Origin: Halomonas halophila | GTDB taxonomy: Bacteria > Pseudomonadota > Gammaproteobacteria > Pseudomonadales > Halomonadaceae | Reading direction: 5' to 3' | Assembly (NCBI GenBank): GCA_002433675.1 | Contig: DJIP01000057.1 | Span: forward strand, 1 to 6,423 | DNA length: 6,423 nucleotides | Shown: positions 5,031 through 6,423 of the stretch, piece by piece | How the letters are laid out: every line of letters begins with the position of its first letter | How positions within the stretch are numbered: position 1 is the stretch's first letter | Position numbers and translations under genes: made by a program | The notes under the pieces: model-generated | Told to the model about the DNA's origin: nothing | Seen by the model: only the letters and a program-made list of their open reading frames with translations | The model's database searches: none

Positions 5031-5058
5031 GGGCCGGCCTAGCCGGCCCCTTTTTTTT
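5031..5058 (+). terminator. Strong intrinsic terminator of the sigma54 transcript
   Basis: GGGCCGGC (5031-5038), loop CTA, GCCGGCCC (5042-5049), one C, then eight T (5051-5058). This is the best terminator in the window and lies 119 bp before the glrK start, so the upstream transcript is probably discrete from the glrK mRNA. Confidence 0.93.
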
Positions 5059-5115
5059 CATACGGTTTTTTGCGAAGTCGGCTGAGCGTTTGACGCGGGG
5101 GTAATGGGCCAATTC

Positions 5116-5124
5116 TGGTATTCT
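5116..5124 (+). promoter_or_regulatory. Candidate extended -10 promoter of glrK
   Basis: TGG-TATTCT resembles an extended -10 element. The only -35-like hexamer, TTGACG (5090-5095), is 23 bp away, too far for normal spacing. Transcription would begin near 5131, giving a leader of about 46 nt to the ATG at 5177. A housekeeping promoter here would keep the kinase available independently of sigma54. Confidence 0.4.
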
Positions 5125-5176
5125 TCTGGATGGATTGATGGACGCTTCATTCACCTTCCTTCACAGAACTCTGGTC

Positions 5177-6423
5177 ATGACCTCTGCTGCCACGCGCCGT
5201 TGGCGCCCCCGCTCGTTGTTGCAACTGGTGCTGCTGGCCTTCGTGGTGGTCATGCTGCCGCTTGGTGTGCTGATGTATCAGGCTGGCCAGGCGCTGTCGG
5301 AGCTGTCGCGGCTGGCCGAGGTCAGCGCTCGTCAGGCGGTGTCCGAGACACGTCGGGCACGCACCCTGGGGTCGCTGGCGGTGGAAATGGAGCGTGGTGC
5401 GCGCCAGTACGCGGTGATCCAGGAAGAAAGCCTGCTCGACATCTATGCCGATCGTCTGGCCGAGTTCCGCGAGTTGCTGGCGCGCCAGCGCCTGCTGCTG
5501 CCCGATGATCCCGACATCCTGGCGCTGGAGCGCCTGCTCGACGAACTCGCGACCCTGCCGCAACAGCCACCGGAGGCCTACGCCGCTTCGCTTGACGACT
5601 TTGTAGCCTTTTCCCGACACGTCGAGGGTATGCGCCAGGCCACCAACAAGCGTATCGATCTGCGCCTGGACGCCATCCGTGAGCGCGCCCGACAAGTGCA
5701 GCAACGCCTGTGGTGGCAGACCGGGGCGCTGGTGTCGGCGAGTCTGATGCTGATGCTGTTGTTCACCCGTTTGATCATTCGCCCGGTACGTCAGCTCGAG
5801 CGGCGTATCCTCGGCATCGGCAGCGGCTATCAGGACAGCCAGCAGCGCCTTGTCCAGGGCCCCGCGGAGCTGGTGGCGCTGGGCGAGCGGCTCGACTGGT
5901 TGACCCATCGGCTTGAAGAGCTTGAAGCCCAGAAGCAGCAGTTCCTGCGCCATATGTCTCATGAATTGAAGACGCCACTGGCCAGCGTTCGTGAAGGATC
6001 GGCACTGCTGTCCGATGGTGTGGCCGGTGAGCTGAGCCCGCGTCAGCGTGAAGTGCTGGACCTGATCGACGCCAGCGGCGCCGAACTGCAGCGCCTGATC
6101 GAGCAACTGCTCGACTATAATCTGTTGCAGCACCACCGCAGTGCGGCCATTGAGCGCCTCGACATGGCCACGGTGGCACGCGAGGTGCTGGCCAAGCATC
6201 GATTGAGCCTGCAGTCCAAGGAAATGGCGGTCGAGGTCTTCTCCGGCCCGCTGCAGTGGCGTGCCGATCATCAGGCCACCGCCCGATTGCTCGACAATCT
6301 GGTGTCCAACGCGGTGGCTTACGGTGAGGATGGCGGCAAGTTGCTGATCCGCGCCCGTGCACGCCACGACAGGCTCGAACTCGAGGTGGCCAACACCGGC
6401 GAGCCGATCGCCGAGCAGGATCG
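5177..6423 (+). CDS. glrK: Two-component sensor histidine kinase GlrK (QseE) (3' end cut by window)
   Basis: The first 415 residues of an inner-membrane histidine kinase. TM1 is about 14-36 (LLQLVLLAFVVVMLPLG), a periplasmic sensor region spans about 37-178, TM2 is about 179-201 (WWQTGALVSASLMLMLLFTR), and a HAMP linker follows. The H-box FLRHMSHELKTPLASVREG has phosphoacceptor His262, and the N-box NLVSNAVAYG is at 374-383. G boxes lie past the right edge. TRRWRPRSLLQLVLLAF, MERGARQYAV and FLRHMSHELKTPLAS closely follow Escherichia coli GlrK as remembered. GlrK phosphorylates GlrR, a sigma54 activator that drives glmY and rpoE in enterobacteria; glrR is expected downstream. ATG 5177 gives the family-like short N-terminus but has a poor ribosome-binding site; ATG 5138 is in frame and would add 13 residues, but sits only ~7 nt from the predicted transcript start. 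The signal sensed is unknown. Confidence 0.93.
   Translation, partial: MTSAATRRWRPRSLLQLVLLAFVVVMLPLGVLMYQAGQALSELSRLAEVSARQAVSETRRARTLGSLAVEMERGARQYAVIQEESLLDIYADRLAEFRELLARQRLLLPDDPDILALERLLDELATLPQQPPEAYAASLDDFVAFSRHVEGMRQATNKRIDLRLDAIRERARQVQQRLWWQTGALVSASLMLMLLFTRLIIRPVRQLERRILGIGSGYQDSQQRLVQGPAELVALGERLDWLTHRLEELEAQKQQFLRHMSHELKTPLASVREGSALLSDGVAGELSPRQREVLDLIDASGAELQRLIEQLLDYNLLQHHRSAAIERLDMATVAREVLAKHRLSLQSKEMAVEVFSGPLQWRADHQATARLLDNLVSNAVAYGEDGGKLLIRARARHDRLELEVANTGEPIAEQD

Larger units (their letters stand above)
4631..5058 (+). ncRNA. Putative sigma54-dependent small RNA upstream of glrK (GlmY-like position)
   Basis: This transcript, about 428 nt, is bounded by the predicted sigma54 start and a very strong terminator. 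It contains several local hairpins: GGAAGGA (4638-4644) with TCCTTCC (4663-4669); CCCC-TTCG-GGGG near 4824-4835; GCTCCG (4844-4849) with CGGAGC (4862-4867), with further pairing inside; GGATGG-GAGA-CCATCC (4880-4895), a GNRA-loop stem; GGTG/GATC (4900-4908) with GATC/CACC (4926-4934); and TTCGGG (4940-4945) with CCCGAA (4958-4963). No large credible ORF occupies it. The position, directly before glrK and behind a GlrR/IHF/sigma54-like promoter, equals that of enterobacterial glmY, but I see no sequence resemblance to GlmY or GlmZ (about 180-210 nt), and it lacks the repeated AANAANAA motifs of CrcZ. The ends are predicted, and a shorter processed form is possible. Confidence 0.55.

Noticed and set aside
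4631..5058. CrcZ-like RNA, RNase P RNA, tmRNA, 6S or tRNA
   Set aside because: The sigma54 promoter and ~400-nt size recall CrcZ, but the repeated CA-type AANAANAA motifs and CbrB sites are absent. Conserved RNase P, tmRNA and tRNA T-loop sequences were looked for and not found.
4771..5154. 127-codon minus-strand frame across the putative sRNA
   Set aside because: Its sequence is antisense to hairpins and to a strong terminator, and the sigma54 promoter, IHF site and terminator all read on the plus strand. No recognisable domain.
5147..6367. 406-codon open frame on the minus strand opposite glrK
   Set aside because: Gln/His/Leu-rich antisense shadow; glrK on the plus strand has H-box, N-box and two membrane segments.

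Overview
The window looks like a chromosomal segment of a GC-rich gammaproteobacterium, most likely Halomonadaceae (Halomonas or a relative). This rests on remembered resemblance of the translated proteins to YgiF, Pit, ArgA and GlrK, on the GC-rich codons, and on gene order; no database search was possible. No phage, IS, CRISPR, rRNA or tRNA sequence was seen.

Layout. (1) Positions 1-576, minus strand: the N-terminal 192 codons of a YgiF-type CYTH inorganic triphosphatase, running off the left edge. (2) 577-711: a divergent intergenic region with a plausible sigma70 promoter facing right. (3) 712-2741, plus strand: a phosphate-uptake pair, a PhoU-like DUF47 protein followed by a PiT-family phosphate transporter. 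The left half therefore groups polyphosphate/triphosphate metabolism with phosphate entry. (4) 2718-2897: a 90-bp sequence present twice in tandem. The first copy contains the last eight codons, stop included, of pit, so the second copy is an orphan duplicate of the gene tail. A UUCG hairpin follows. (5) 3056-4366: argA, the classical N-acetylglutamate synthase that starts arginine synthesis, probably from a TTG codon, ending in a strong intrinsic terminator. (6) 4367-5176: about 800 bp without an obvious large gene, described below. (7) 5177 to the right edge: the sensor kinase GlrK (QseE), cut before its ATP-binding C-terminus.

The most interesting part is 4410-5058. An AT-rich upstream segment carries two, perhaps three, GTC-N10-GAC dyads spaced 65 and 63 bp centre to centre, then a perfect IHF consensus, then a near-perfect sigma54 -24/-12 promoter. 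About 430 nt downstream lies a very strong terminator (8-bp GC stem plus eight T), and only after that comes glrK. No convincing long protein lies between, but several stable hairpins and one 43-codon small ORF do. This matches the enterobacterial glmY-glrK arrangement, in which GlrR, IHF and sigma54 drive the small RNA GlmY just upstream of glrK, but the transcript here does not look like GlmY or GlmZ. The inference is an undescribed, GlrR/sigma54-controlled small RNA (possibly dual-function) outside the Enterobacterales. GlrR itself would be expected just beyond the right edge.
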